Origin: a virus
Length of the DNA stretch: 64,000 nucleotides
Direction: 5' to 3' (one strand)
Virus record (IMG/VR): IMGVR_UViG_3300044591_002420
Coordinates: 1-64,000 of that record
Under the pieces are notes generated by a model. It saw only the letters and a program-made list of their open reading frames with translations, did not search any database and was not told the DNA's origin. Positions 1 to 8,583 of the stretch are shown here, piece by piece. Made by a program: the position numbers and the translations under genes. Positions within the stretch are counted from its first letter, which is position 1; every line of letters starts with the position of its first letter.

Positions 1-2
1 AA

Positions 3-926
3 GATTTTAAGCAACTAAAGAAAGCATCTTCTCTCGGTACTCTAACTGAGAAACTGATTAAAGATGCACAATCAATGAATAGTTCACTGAAAGATGAACG
101 TATCTTCAGTGTAGAACGAGATAAATCTGGTCTAGGTTATGCCGTTGTGCGATTTATGCCAGCTCCTCTTAATGAAGAAGCGGCTTTCGTAAAACTGTAT
201 AATCACGGCTTCAAGGGTAACAGTCGCTGGTTTATTGAAAACTGTCCGACTACTCTTGGACAAGATTGCCATGTTTGTTTCGAAAATTCTTTACTCTATA
301 ACTCCGGTGTAGACGCCAATAAGAAAATCGCATCTAATCGTAAGCGTAAACTGAGCTATTATAGTAATGTTTACGTCGTTAAAAATCCTTCTAATCCTGC
401 ACTAGAAGGAACCATAATGCTCTATCGTTATGGTCAAAAAATTTATGATAAAGTGATGTCGGCACTAAAGCCAGAATTTGAAGACGAAACTCCCGTAGAT
501 CCTTTTGATCTTTGGAGTGGTGCAAACTTCAAAATCAAAGTGAAGACCGTAAAAGAATCTTCTGGTCAATCATATCCAAATTACGATGATAGTTCGTTTG
601 AATCTCCTGCACCACTTCTGGGCGGAGATGATGCAAAACTAGAAGCTGTTTGGAAACAATGTTATTCTCTATCAGATCTTATTTCTCCTGATAAATTCCG
701 TTCTTATGAAGATCTTAGAACTCGCTTTAATCGGGTAACTGGATCAACTTCGGAAGCTTCTGTTCAACGACAAGAGGCTGAACTGGAAGAGGTAGCTCAG
801 GCAGTGAATGATGATAACATTATGGAAGAACTTGAGGCTCATTATAAGCGCCAAACTTCTAGCTCTGAAGACTCACTTTTTGATGATCCACTCAAAGCCT
901 TTGAAGAACTGAACGATGACGATTGA
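3..926 (+). CDS. 32: gp32-like single-stranded DNA-binding protein (5' partial)
   Basis: This is the helix-destabilising protein that coats ssDNA during T4-type replication, recombination and repair. The open frame runs in from before the window, so the first ATG inside (75) is internal. The OB-fold core reads VVRFMPAP, then NHGFKGNSRWFIENCP and CHVC. These match the T4 gp32 order and supply the His and Cys zinc ligands. The motifs YYSNVYVVK and YGQKIYDKV follow. The C-terminus (LFDDPLKAFEELNDDD) is the acidic tail that in T4 recruits partner proteins. Its last codons overlap the next gene. Confidence 0.95.
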   Translation, partial: DFKQLKKASSLGTLTEKLIKDAQSMNSSLKDERIFSVERDKSGLGYAVVRFMPAPLNEEAAFVKLYNHGFKGNSRWFIENCPTTLGQDCHVCFENSLLYNSGVDANKKIASNRKRKLSYYSNVYVVKNPSNPALEGTIMLYRYGQKIYDKVMSALKPEFEDETPVDPFDLWSGANFKIKVKTVKESSGQSYPNYDDSSFESPAPLLGGDDAKLEAVWKQCYSLSDLISPDKFRSYEDLRTRFNRVTGSTSEASVQRQEAELEEVAQAVNDDNIMEELEAHYKRQTSSSEDSLFDDPLKAFEELNDDD

Positions 927-1122
927 AACTGAAGTAGAAATTATTGAAGTTCAAAATGGACTGAATACTATTACTTTTCAGCCAACACTTGAAGTTGTAA
1001 CTAAATTCTCCATTCCATTGGGTCTTCGTGTTTCTAATAATGAAACTGAATTAACAACAAAAATTGGCGAACTCTTTATTGAAAAATTAAAAGCTAATCT
1101 TCCCATTAAAGATAAAGTCTAA
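916..1122 (+). CDS. small hypothetical protein downstream of gp32
   Basis: This 68-residue protein is not recognised. Its ATG lies inside the last codons of gp32, so translation is probably coupled. It is rich in Thr, Glu and Ile, with alternating hydrophobic residues that suggest a small beta structure (LNTITFQPTLEVVTKF). Its stop lies 17 bases inside the convergent gp53 reading frame, and a hairpin terminator follows. Confidence 0.7.
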   Translation: MTIETEVEIIEVQNGLNTITFQPTLEVVTKFSIPLGLRVSNNETELTTKIGELFIEKLKANLPIKDKV

Positions 1123-2104
1123 TATTATCTCCCTTCTTTAGGGTACGGCTCTCATATTGAGAGCTTTTTTTATACCTCATAATATTCTCAATGTCATCAA
1201 AAAGAATACTCAGATAAGCTGGCTTAATAATATAAATCTCTCTTTTCTTATCTTCCTTATTCATCTCGTATTCATAATTTGTCACTCCAGTAACGAAACT
1301 AGATTTCGGTGTGTGGACCGTATAACCTAAACCATCATCATAAAACTCGTAATAATAAGAATTAGCAGTAAAGGTGCTATTCTCGCTTAAGGTAAAATGA
1401 ACTTCCTCTACTCTAGGATCCGCTAAAATCGGTTCCGAATTTGACGGAACTTCATTCAGAATAAATTCAAATGACGTGACTAAATTATCGGTTTCTTCTA
1501 AAATATTACTAATAAAAAATTGACCATTATATTCTCTGTCTGATATATTGAATAGTGTTATTTGAGTTCCCACCTCTAATCCAACAATACCATTAACAAG
1601 TTCAATGGATCCGGTAGTTCCACTACTTGTTAAGGTATCAATCTTTGCATTAACAACTTCAATAAAATTACCATTGGTTTTCCATGTGGGTGATAATCTG
1701 ATACCACCTTTCAGCATTGTTATTCCTACAGAATTTTGAATCTCTTCGGTTTCATGGTGATGAATTCCAGAATAAAGATTATCATAAGAACCATATTTTT
1801 GCAGCATCACTTGATCAAAAACATTAGAAGGTAATGGCCATTCATCTTGAACATTCAGGATATTATTAGACAGAAAAACAACCCAATCTAATGTTGGATC
1901 ATCGTAGAATTTATGTGCTACTTGATCAGCACGTTCATCTCCTTCAATTGAATATTTCTCAAAATAAGCGAGATTATTGAAGATGTTAGATGTAATCTGT
2001 CCACGACGAAAGAAATTCTTGACTATGGTGTAATCAGAAATCTTTGAATCTGGAAGAAGACTGACGTAATTAAAGTCAGAAACGTAACTGAAGTAGTGTG
2101 CCAT
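1106..2104 (-). CDS. 53: baseplate wedge protein gp53
   Basis: This is the T4 gp53 family, which clamps neighbouring baseplate wedges. The N-terminus is diagnostic: FSYVSDFNYV, FFRRGQI, ADQVAHKFYDDPTLDWVVFLSNNI. That is the 'ligand, wedge, Asn-Pro-x-Tyr-Trp-Val' block of the family. At 332 residues it is longer than T4 gp53, with an inserted beta-rich middle (about 130-250). It is the last gene of a leftward operon, and its ATG overlaps the stop of the upstream gp48 gene by one base. The 3' end contains the terminator of the convergent operon. Confidence 0.88.
   Translation of the reverse strand: MAHYFSYVSDFNYVSLLPDSKISDYTIVKNFFRRGQITSNIFNNLAYFEKYSIEGDERADQVAHKFYDDPTLDWVVFLSNNILNVQDEWPLPSNVFDQVMLQKYGSYDNLYSGIHHHETEEIQNSVGITMLKGGIRLSPTWKTNGNFIEVVNAKIDTLTSSGTTGSIELVNGIVGLEVGTQITLFNISDREYNGQFFISNILEETDNLVTSFEFILNEVPSNSEPILADPRVEEVHFTLSENSTFTANSYYYEFYDDGLGYTVHTPKSSFVTGVTNYEYEMNKEDKKREIYIIKPAYLSILFDDIENIMRYKKSSQYESRTLKKGDNIRLYL
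1148..1171 (+). terminator. intrinsic terminator of the gp32 operon, inside gp53 coding sequence
   Basis: A perfect 7 bp stem (GCTCTCA, loop TAT, TGAGAGC) is followed by seven T residues, 26 bases after the stop at 1122. On the opposite strand the same bases encode the KKSSQYES stretch near the C-terminus of gp53. Confidence 0.85.
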
Positions 2105-3099
2105 TAGTAACCAATCGGATGATCGTCTTCGTCATAATCACTCGCATAAACAGGAAGAATTTCTTGGAAAGTCATATTAACATTATAGGCAACCATCGTG
2201 CCGTCTTTATATGTCATGTAAGAATTATTGGGTGTATAATCAACCGTACAATTTTGCAATGCGCAGGTTTTTACCTTTCCGATGCCAATGTGTGTCTTAC
2301 TGCTACCCATCAAATACTTAATACCAAAGACGTAAGGTGATTTAATGAATAAGCTATTCTCTTGAACTCTTGGTGCCATTCCTTGCTTGAAGAATCTTAT
2401 GATTTTCTTGACTTCATCTGCTTCATCTTGATCTCTAGGTGATAATTTAAAGTTGAACGTAAATGGTCGCAATGTTGGAGTGTTAAAGAGTAATTCTAGA
2501 TTGGGATTAAGAATCTTACCTGTTGCTCTTGTGAATAATCCCTGCACACTAATAATCTGCTCAACTAATGCAAGTCTACCAAGATAACCAATAGATTTAT
2601 CTGTTAATAAACTCGTCATGGCACCTATTGACTTATCCATTTGGAGTCCTTCGCCACCCTTCATTGCATTATATGATAGATTGGCGATTCTTCTTTGTAT
2701 GTCGTTTAGCTGACCACCGTCTGACCATGTAACCGCATTGGTATCCTGGATTTTATCCTGAATCGGAAGAAATACTCTTTCTACGTTATTACCTCCCATT
2801 TTTAGAGCACTATTGACATAAAATTCCGATTCCTTCATTGCATTTTTTACTTGCGGAAAAGGAGTATCAATGTTCAAATTTTCTGCTGGGCCAACTCTAG
2901 GCGCTTCTAATTTATCGCTTTTTAGTTTATATTCTTTGATGCTAAATTCTATTCTATCTTGCCCTTCAACCACATCGTCATTCTTCATGTTAGTGGGATA
3001 CATCAGGTAGGACTTGTTTGACCCTTTACCTGATTTCTTTACATTTCTGTTTAACGAACCACCCAATGTCTCTAATCTGGCGGTTGAAATGATGGGCAT
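2104..3099 (-). CDS. 48: baseplate tail-tube cap gp48-like
   Basis: The protein has 331 residues. The middle reads RVFLPIQDKIQDTNAVTW, typical of cyanophage gp48. The C-terminal half has FTFNFKLSPRDQDEADEVKKIIRFFK and ends with the tube-fold signature (CTVDYTPNNSYMTYKDGTM, VNMTFQEI). This fold is shared by gp19, gp48 and gp54. Assignment to gp48 rather than gp54 rests on length and on a separate gp54 candidate at 4165. A late-promoter-like CTAAATA lies 12 bases upstream of its ATG. Confidence 0.82.
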   Translation of the reverse strand: MPIISTARLETLGGSLNRNVKKSGKGSNKSYLMYPTNMKNDDVVEGQDRIEFSIKEYKLKSDKLEAPRVGPAENLNIDTPFPQVKNAMKESEFYVNSALKMGGNNVERVFLPIQDKIQDTNAVTWSDGGQLNDIQRRIANLSYNAMKGGEGLQMDKSIGAMTSLLTDKSIGYLGRLALVEQIISVQGLFTRATGKILNPNLELLFNTPTLRPFTFNFKLSPRDQDEADEVKKIIRFFKQGMAPRVQENSLFIKSPYVFGIKYLMGSSKTHIGIGKVKTCALQNCTVDYTPNNSYMTYKDGTMVAYNVNMTFQEILPVYASDYDEDDHPIGY

Positions 3100-3110
3100 T
3101 GTTTTTATTA

Positions 3111-3117
3111 TATTTAG
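3111..3117 (-). promoter_or_regulatory. late promoter CTAAATA (leftward, gp48)
   Basis: CTAAATATAATA on the minus strand lies just upstream of the gp48 ATG and overlaps the TAA stop of the gp2-like gene. It resembles the T4 late consensus TATAAATA and matches the other sites in front of structural genes. Confidence 0.55.
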
Positions 3118-3674
3118 AGCTTAATTGGATAGAATGTTTGTATTCTTAAAACATCTTCCAACTCCCACTCCTTTATTTCATAAAAACGAGATTGAAAACC
3201 ACTATAATTGTAATTTCTATACATGCTCTCAACGTACTGTGGTGCATACTTCCAATGTAGATTCACACCTAAAACCTTGAATGCGCTCTTATCTATAATA
3301 ATAGAAACGGGATAAAGATCAAAATATTTACCTCTTGTTTTTGCCCAATACTTAAAGGTGTAATATTTACCCAATTCCAGAGATTCTTCTTGTCTTCCTA
3401 GATTTTGTAATGTCTCCACTAGCTTATCCCAATAAAAATTAGGACTCTTTCCTGGTGGTAATGAATCCGCTAACTCTTTTATACTATAGAGCTGCTGCCT
3501 TTCACGAATTCTTCTTTCTTTATCGGTAGTTGATTGAACAATAGAAACTGGTTTCTTTTCTTCTTTCTCTAACGCTAATCTTTTCGCTCTACCAATAAGA
3601 CCACCAAATTGAATATTGGTTTCAATCCATTTAAGAATCCATTGAGTTGTGCGAGAGATTATATTCTTGAACAT
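3114..3674 (-). CDS. putative DNA end protector gp2-like protein
   Basis: This 186-residue protein lies between gp4 and gp48 in a leftward operon. The C-terminal half has GKYYTFKYWAKTRGKYFDLYP, then a hydrophobic strand and VLGVNLHW. That is a 'phage-nucleic-acid structural' motif I associate with the proteins annotated as gp2 (DNA end protector) in T4-like phages. The N-terminus is basic and charged (about 25-65). The position next to gp4, as in T4, supports the call. The gp2 name is an inference from memory and synteny. Confidence 0.5.
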   Translation of the reverse strand: MFKNIISRTTQWILKWIETNIQFGGLIGRAKRLALEKEEKKPVSIVQSTTDKERRIRERQQLYSIKELADSLPPGKSPNFYWDKLVETLQNLGRQEESLELGKYYTFKYWAKTRGKYFDLYPVSIIIDKSAFKVLGVNLHWKYAPQYVESMYRNYNYSGFQSRFYEIKEWELEDVLRIQTFYPIKL

Positions 3675-3679
3675 CAGCT

Positions 3680-4126
3680 TTACTTAATTCCTAAATCGCT
3701 TTCTGTTAGAATAATAAATTCCATTCCATTTCTATCACAAAACTCTTCAGCAAACTTCCATTTTGATGTATTTTTCTGATAGGTCTTACACTCATTGATA
3801 TAAGTTCTGGTTTTCTTTCTTCCTTCTTTTGGTGGTTGAGTTTGACGAAAGGGTTTTACTTCCGCAAGATATTTCTTAGTTTGACCATCTTTATTGACGA
3901 CTTCCATATAGACATCTGGAAAGTATCTGCGGGTTTTCATTGACGATTCATCCCAATACTTAATAGCAAATGGTTCACTAGACCATTTTAGTACACTACT
4001 TGTATTATCGCAGAATTGAAACAGATGTCTTTCCCAAGAAGAACGAAAGACAATTTCATTAAGATCTCCAATATACTTATCTGGATTTATTGGATGATAA
4101 AAGTTCTGTACCCAATTAGTAGCCAC
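3680..4126 (-). CDS. 4: head completion protein gp4
   Basis: This is the gp4/gp50 head-completion family with a PD-(D/E)XK nuclease-like core. It prepares the packaged head for tail joining. The motifs are YIGDLNEIVFRSSWE, then QFCDNTSSVLKWSSEPFAI, RRYFPDVY (catalytic Asp) and YLAEVKP (E-x-K). The length of 148 residues is normal for the family. The start is GTG (complement of 4124-4126), followed by Ala-Thr-Asn. The gene heads the leftward gp4, gp2-like, gp48, gp53 operon. Confidence 0.9.
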   Translation of the reverse strand: MATNWVQNFYHPINPDKYIGDLNEIVFRSSWERHLFQFCDNTSSVLKWSSEPFAIKYWDESSMKTRRYFPDVYMEVVNKDGQTKKYLAEVKPFRQTQPPKEGRKKTRTYINECKTYQKNTSKWKFAEEFCDRNGMEFIILTESDLGIK

Positions 4127-4132
4127 TAAATA
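4126..4132 (+). promoter_or_regulatory. late promoter CTAAATA (rightward, gp54)
   Basis: CTAAATATAC lies 33 bases upstream of the gp54 start. It is one half of a divergent pair with the leftward site at 4151-4157. Confidence 0.55.
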
Positions 4133-4150
4133 TACTTTAGACTCTTTTTA

Positions 4151-4157
4151 TATTTAG
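4151..4157 (-). promoter_or_regulatory. late promoter CTAAATA (leftward, gp4)
   Basis: CTAAATATAAA on the minus strand lies 25 bases upstream of the gp4 GTG. The pair drives the two tail and head operons in opposite directions. Confidence 0.55.
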
Positions 4158-4164
4158 CGGAACG

Positions 4165-4875
4165 TTGTATAAACCCAAACCACCAACAATAACACAATTA
4201 AAAAGTAAGATTCTTCGTCCGGCAACGACATCTAATTTTCAATGTTGGTTTCCGCCACCAGCACAAGTTAGAAACTGGATCTCCGATAAGAATAAAGCGG
4301 GTATTGATATTAATTTCAACGATGAAACTTTTGAACTCATTAGTCTTAATTGTACTGAAGCTAGTCTTCCGGGTTCAACATTTGCAACTAATGAGATCAC
4401 AGATGATTATACTGGTGTAACAGAAAGACATGCCTATCGTAGACAATATGACGATAGAAGCGACTTTACTTTTCAGGTGGATAATTCCGTTGATAATGCA
4501 CAGAATAGCCCGAATTATAGAGTTTTATTGTTCTTTGAATTATGGATGGAATATATTGCAGATGAACAAAAATCTTTAGGTCTTGAGGATCCGAATTATT
4601 TTTATAGAGTAAATTTCCCCTCTTCTTATCAGGCACCATATATTATCTTAAACAAGTTTGAAAAAGATTATAGAGGAAATTACTTACAATATAAGTTTTT
4701 ACAAGCCTTTCCGATTGCGATAAACAGCATTCCAGTTTCTTACGATTCAACTCAATTATTGCAATGTACTGTGTCTTTTGCCTATACTCGCTATGTTATC
4801 AATACACTACCTCTTTCGGGATTACCGATTCCAAATAATCCGGCTCCACAAAATTCTTCCATTCCAACCTCATAA
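4165..4875 (+). CDS. 54: baseplate tail-tube initiator gp54-like
   Basis: The protein has 236 residues with a tube-protein fold. Motifs are LNCTEASLPGSTF, then TGVTERHAYRRQYDD, DFTFQVD, YRVLLFFELWMEYI, and a closing AFPIAINSIPVSYDSTQLLQCTVSFAYTRY split over the C-terminal third. This matches the gp54/gp19 superfamily in cyanophages. The start is TTG behind AGCGGAA. No upstream in-frame ATG exists between it and the promoter. Confidence 0.8.
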   Translation: MYKPKPPTITQLKSKILRPATTSNFQCWFPPPAQVRNWISDKNKAGIDINFNDETFELISLNCTEASLPGSTFATNEITDDYTGVTERHAYRRQYDDRSDFTFQVDNSVDNAQNSPNYRVLLFFELWMEYIADEQKSLGLEDPNYFYRVNFPSSYQAPYIILNKFEKDYRGNYLQYKFLQAFPIAINSIPVSYDSTQLLQCTVSFAYTRYVINTLPLSGLPIPNNPAPQNSSIPTS

Positions 4876-4878
4876 ATA
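4871..4878 (+). promoter_or_regulatory. late promoter CATAAATA
   Basis: CATAAATA overlaps the gp54 stop and lies 27 bases before the gp26 ATG. It is close to the T4 late consensus. Confidence 0.55.
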
Positions 4879-4904
4879 AAAGCAAAACATATTATTTTTG
4901 ATTC

Positions 4905-5672
4905 ATGTCTGTTCTACCTCGTCCAGTTTATCCTACCTATGAGATTGTTATTCCATCTCTTAAAAAGAAAGTAAAGTTTCGTCCTTATAGAGCAGTAGAA
5001 GAAAAAGTTCTTGCAATCGCAATGGAGAGTGAAAACATCTCTGAGATTACTACTGCGATTAAGATGATTCTTGAAAATTGTATTCAAGCTAAAGATGTTG
5101 ATGTAGAAAGACTTGCAACTTTTGACATTGAATATCTTTTTCTTAATATTCGGGCAAAGGCATCCGGAGAGGTTATTGAACTTCAGGTTCTTTATCCTGG
5201 TGAAGAAGATCTTTATGTTCCTGTTAAGGTCAATATTGATGAGATTAAGATACAGGAAACAAAAGGACACACCAATATTATTAAACTTGATGATGATATG
5301 ACGATGATTATGAAGTATCCAACCTTTGACTTCTTCATCAAAGAGCAATTTGAGATGCCAGAAGATGCGGATACCGAAGATAAAATGAAGAAAGGTTATG
5401 ATCTTATTGCTTCTTGTGTTGATAAGATCTGTAAAGGCGAAGATGTATGGTTAGCGGAAGATGTAGGAAGAGAAGAAGTTATTTCTTTTCTAGATGATCT
5501 TCTCACGAAACAGTTTGAAAAAGTTGAGGAGTTTCTTAATACAATGCCGCAACTAAAACATACAATTAAGATTCAACATCCAACTCGTACTGTTATTGAT
5601 CCAAAAACCAAAAAAGAAGTTCCAGAAGAAGCAGAAATTACGCTGAATGGGTTAGTTGATTTTTTTATCTAG
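4905..5672 (+). CDS. 26: baseplate hub / tail assembly chaperone gp26-like
   Basis: The protein has 255 residues. The start YEIVIPSLKKKVKFRPYRAVEEKVLAIAME matches (in two parts) the T4-like gp26 family. These proteins are listed as baseplate hub proteins and function like tail-assembly chaperones. The acidic C-terminal half ends in LNGLVDFFI. The gene ends in a run of seven T bases, two codons before the stop. This allows a -1 shift into the following short frame (see 5660-5666). Confidence 0.8.
   Translation: MSVLPRPVYPTYEIVIPSLKKKVKFRPYRAVEEKVLAIAMESENISEITTAIKMILENCIQAKDVDVERLATFDIEYLFLNIRAKASGEVIELQVLYPGEEDLYVPVKVNIDEIKIQETKGHTNIIKLDDDMTMIMKYPTFDFFIKEQFEMPEDADTEDKMKKGYDLIASCVDKICKGEDVWLAEDVGREEVISFLDDLLTKQFEKVEEFLNTMPQLKHTIKIQHPTRTVIDPKTKKEVPEEAEITLNGLVDFFI
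5660..5666 (+). other. candidate -1 programmed frameshift site (T TTT TTT)
   Basis: The codons GAT TTT TTT ATC TAG end gp26. The heptamer T-TTT-TTT fits X XXY YYZ. A -1 slip continues TAT CTA GGA ATG and runs without a stop into the 62-residue frame at 5675. This mirrors the G/GT frameshift of lambda tail chaperones. Confidence 0.6.
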
Positions 5673-5674
5673 GA

Positions 5675-5863
5675 ATGTCGCACACCAATCTTGAGGTGTA
5701 TTATCGGCGAATGTTTGCATTAGTTCAATATCATAAATGGAATCCCGAATGGCTAGATAATATACTACCATGGGAATTTGATGCATATGTTGAAATGTTA
5801 AAAATGCATCTAGAAGAAGAAAAAGTCAAACAGCAACAACAACAAAGTCAAAATAGGGCCTAA
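5675..5863 (+). CDS. 51: gp51-like short tail-chaperone partner, possibly expressed as gp26 fusion
   Basis: This is a 62-residue frame with YYRRMFALVQYHKWNPEWLDNI, then LPWEFDAYVEMLKMHLEEE and a Gln run. The pattern of a compact Trp/Tyr helix pair with a charged tail is that of the T domain of G/GT chaperones and of the gp51 C-terminus. It can start at its own ATG, two bases after the gp26 stop, or be reached by -1 frameshifting. CTAAATA overlaps its end. Confidence 0.65.
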   Translation: MSHTNLEVYYRRMFALVQYHKWNPEWLDNILPWEFDAYVEMLKMHLEEEKVKQQQQQSQNRA

Positions 5864-5866
5864 ATA
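5860..5866 (+). promoter_or_regulatory. late promoter CTAAATA
   Basis: CTAAATATTC lies 24 bases upstream of the 5890 start and overlaps the end of the gp51-like gene. Confidence 0.55.
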
Positions 5867-5889
5867 TTCTGTAGTATCCATAAGCCATA

Positions 5890-8583
5890 ATGCCGGCAAC
5901 AAGAGTACGCCGCCCTAAAATAGAGGATCTTAAATTAACACCAGTTCAGTTAGCGAAAGCGCAAGATTTCGTAGAAGATCTTGGAATTGGTGCTAAGGAT
6001 CCTCTATATTATTATGCGATCTTATGGTGTAAAAATCACGAAAAGTCAAACGGTGATTTTCTAACAGATAATCAAAGAAAAAAGTTTGATTCCGACGTAA
6101 GCAAAAAGAGACGAAGTGCTCTCACGCTTAAGATTTTAGGTGAGATTAGCTTATTACAAGAATCGGATAAAGATGATAAAGATCGGTTGCAAAATAATAC
6201 TCCTGCAGCTAATCAACAAATAAGAGCTAACACAACTCGTTTAAGACGACAGAAAACAAAACCGATAAATCTGGCACCTACATTAAAAATCACTATTGAT
6301 AAGAGTGAAGTAGAAAAAGGTGAAAGTTATACCGTAAGCTGGAAGTCTGAAAATGCAATAACCGTTTCTAGATCTGTTGGATTTTTTCCAAAGATTCCAG
6401 ACGTTGAACTGAGTGGATCTAGAAGTTTTGTTGCAGATAGAATTGGTAGTAAGACTTTTGCTATCACAGTAAGATCATCATCCGGTAGAGGAGTATTATC
6501 CACAGCAAAAATTCAAATTGTTGAGACAAAAACATTACCTGATCAACAAGCGGCTCCAGCATCATCGCAACCAAGAATAAAAACCGCAAGATTAACATCT
6601 TCTCAAGGGCCAACACAAGTTTTTGTTGATATTAATGATTCACTCACAAATATTATTAAGATTCTTGATGCTCAGAATAAGTTTCTTCTAAAAATACGTA
6701 AGAAAAAGACCCAAGAAGATGAGAATGAGAATCGCAAAAAAAGAGAATCTCTGTTAGAAAAATCTAAAGGATTCAGAAAACAGGTAATGGAAAAAGCCAT
6801 GGCTCCTGTTAAGAATCTTCTTGAGAGAATATGGAAATTCATATATCTTACTTTTCTAGGAAGAGTTTTTACTGAATTTATAAAATGGGCAAGTGATCCA
6901 AGTAATGCAGGAAAAATAAAATCTATTAGTAGATTCTTTAAAGACTTTTGGATTTGGATTGCTGGTGCCGCGACAATATTCTTTACTCCTTTGTTCGGAC
7001 TCATTAAAGGAACACTGGGCACACTCAATTTTTTCAGTAAAGTATTATTAAAAGTCCCCATAAGAAATTTATTATTTAATCCTACGGTTTTAGCTATAGC
7101 TGGAATAACGGGATTGGCAGTTGCGGCGAATGAAGTAACAGGACAACGAAAAGCAGCAAAGCTTCAGACAGAAAGAGCTGCCAAAGTTCAAGCCGGAAAG
7201 GCAATTGATGTTCCTGGTATTGATATTATTAACGAAAAGTATAAAACTCCTGGAATCGGCGGAAGAACTGAAAGAGGTTTCCTAAAAGGCGCATCTACTG
7301 GTGGAATCGTAACACCTAGCACCGGAATAACAGTAAAGGGAGCTGGTGTTGATACTCAATTAGTTCCAATTCAAGATGGTGGTTCTGTTGTCTTACAAAA
7401 AGGAGAAGCGATTCTTCAAAAAGGTGCAAGGGAACGAATGATCTCTTCAACCGGAATTGATCCTCTTATGTTCAATATTGGTGCTAATGCTAATAGACCA
7501 AGAACAATCGGATCTAAGTTGACCGCAATGAGCACAGGTGGAATTGTTGGAGGTAAATTAGATCTCATAAAACCACAAGCTAGATCTATTCTTGACAGAC
7601 TTATTAAAGGTGGTTTAACACCAACAGCCGCCGCTGGTGTTGTTTCTAATATTGGAGTTGAAAGTGCTTACACTTATGATCCAAATACTCATCAACATAG
7701 AGGTGGTCCTGGTAGAGGATTAGTTCAATGGGAAAAGGGCGGAAGATTTGATACTGATCCAATGAATCTTACATCTTTTGCTAAAAGTAGAGGAAAACCA
7801 TGGAACGATCTTAATACTCAAGTTGATTTCATTCTACATGAACTAAACAATCATCCAGAATATAGTTTGGTAAAAGATAAAATCAATAAGGCTAAAAATA
7901 TAGGAGAAGCAACTAGAATCTTTTTAAATGATTACGAGAAAGCTGGTACTCCTCATATTGAAAATAGATTAGCTGTTGGTAATCAATTGATGAAAAGTGG
8001 TTGGTTAAATCCACCAAAACAAAAAACAAAATCTCAGTTTCCCGATATACTGAGAATGCTCACAGGTCAGCCTAGAGCGGTTTCGGCTGCGGAATCATCC
8101 AAACCGAGCCGAACATCAACCAAGCCAAAACCGATGCCGAAACCTCAATCCCCGCAACGGTCTTGGTGGGATCCTAGACGCCTTATGGGGCTGAAAAAGG
8201 GTGGTCTGATAAGAGCGAGCCATCCGTCAGTTGGAAGTAATCCAGATGATAAACATTTAGCACTTTTGAAAGCAGGTGAGTATGTTATTCCTAGACTTAC
8301 TGTTCAACGAGTCGGATTAAATTTCTTTGATAATCTTGTTGCAAAAACCGACGAGAATTCAAATGCCGCTAGAATGTTACCAATTCCAAAAGATGATAGT
8401 ATTCTTCCGCCATCACCAAGAATGAGTAATATGGGAGGATTTATATCACTTCCACCAATTGCAAATAACATGATGGATGATAAAACAAATTCTCCTGTGA
8501 CAAGTGTTCCGAGTTTTGGTGTTATTGCGCCGATGGGAACTGGTGTTCGTCAGATGCTCGCTGAAATTTACGGTATCGGTTAA
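5890..8583 (+). CDS. tape-measure-like tail protein with phage lysozyme domain
   Basis: This is an 897-residue virion protein. Residues about 130-215 form an Ig-like beta domain (ITIDKSEVEKGESYTVSWKS). A charged coil follows at 260-310. Then come hydrophobic segments at about 315-405 (FLGRVFTEFIKWA, FWIWIAGAATIFFTPLFG). Residues about 565-710 resemble the tail lysozyme fold (Phage_lysozyme2): LTPTAAAGVVSNIGVESAY with the catalytic-type Glu, then GRGLVQWE. Two copies of a glycine-rich tail motif (STGGIV..DTQLVPI.DGGSVVLQKGEAI and KGGLIR..DDKHLALLKAGEYVI) are typical of large phage tape measures. It likely spans the tail and digests peptidoglycan at infection. Confidence 0.72.
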   Translation: MPATRVRRPKIEDLKLTPVQLAKAQDFVEDLGIGAKDPLYYYAILWCKNHEKSNGDFLTDNQRKKFDSDVSKKRRSALTLKILGEISLLQESDKDDKDRLQNNTPAANQQIRANTTRLRRQKTKPINLAPTLKITIDKSEVEKGESYTVSWKSENAITVSRSVGFFPKIPDVELSGSRSFVADRIGSKTFAITVRSSSGRGVLSTAKIQIVETKTLPDQQAAPASSQPRIKTARLTSSQGPTQVFVDINDSLTNIIKILDAQNKFLLKIRKKKTQEDENENRKKRESLLEKSKGFRKQVMEKAMAPVKNLLERIWKFIYLTFLGRVFTEFIKWASDPSNAGKIKSISRFFKDFWIWIAGAATIFFTPLFGLIKGTLGTLNFFSKVLLKVPIRNLLFNPTVLAIAGITGLAVAANEVTGQRKAAKLQTERAAKVQAGKAIDVPGIDIINEKYKTPGIGGRTERGFLKGASTGGIVTPSTGITVKGAGVDTQLVPIQDGGSVVLQKGEAILQKGARERMISSTGIDPLMFNIGANANRPRTIGSKLTAMSTGGIVGGKLDLIKPQARSILDRLIKGGLTPTAAAGVVSNIGVESAYTYDPNTHQHRGGPGRGLVQWEKGGRFDTDPMNLTSFAKSRGKPWNDLNTQVDFILHELNNHPEYSLVKDKINKAKNIGEATRIFLNDYEKAGTPHIENRLAVGNQLMKSGWLNPPKQKTKSQFPDILRMLTGQPRAVSAAESSKPSRTSTKPKPMPKPQSPQRSWWDPRRLMGLKKGGLIRASHPSVGSNPDDKHLALLKAGEYVIPRLTVQRVGLNFFDNLVAKTDENSNAARMLPIPKDDSILPPSPRMSNMGGFISLPPIANNMMDDKTNSPVTSVPSFGVIAPMGTGVRQMLAEIYGIG

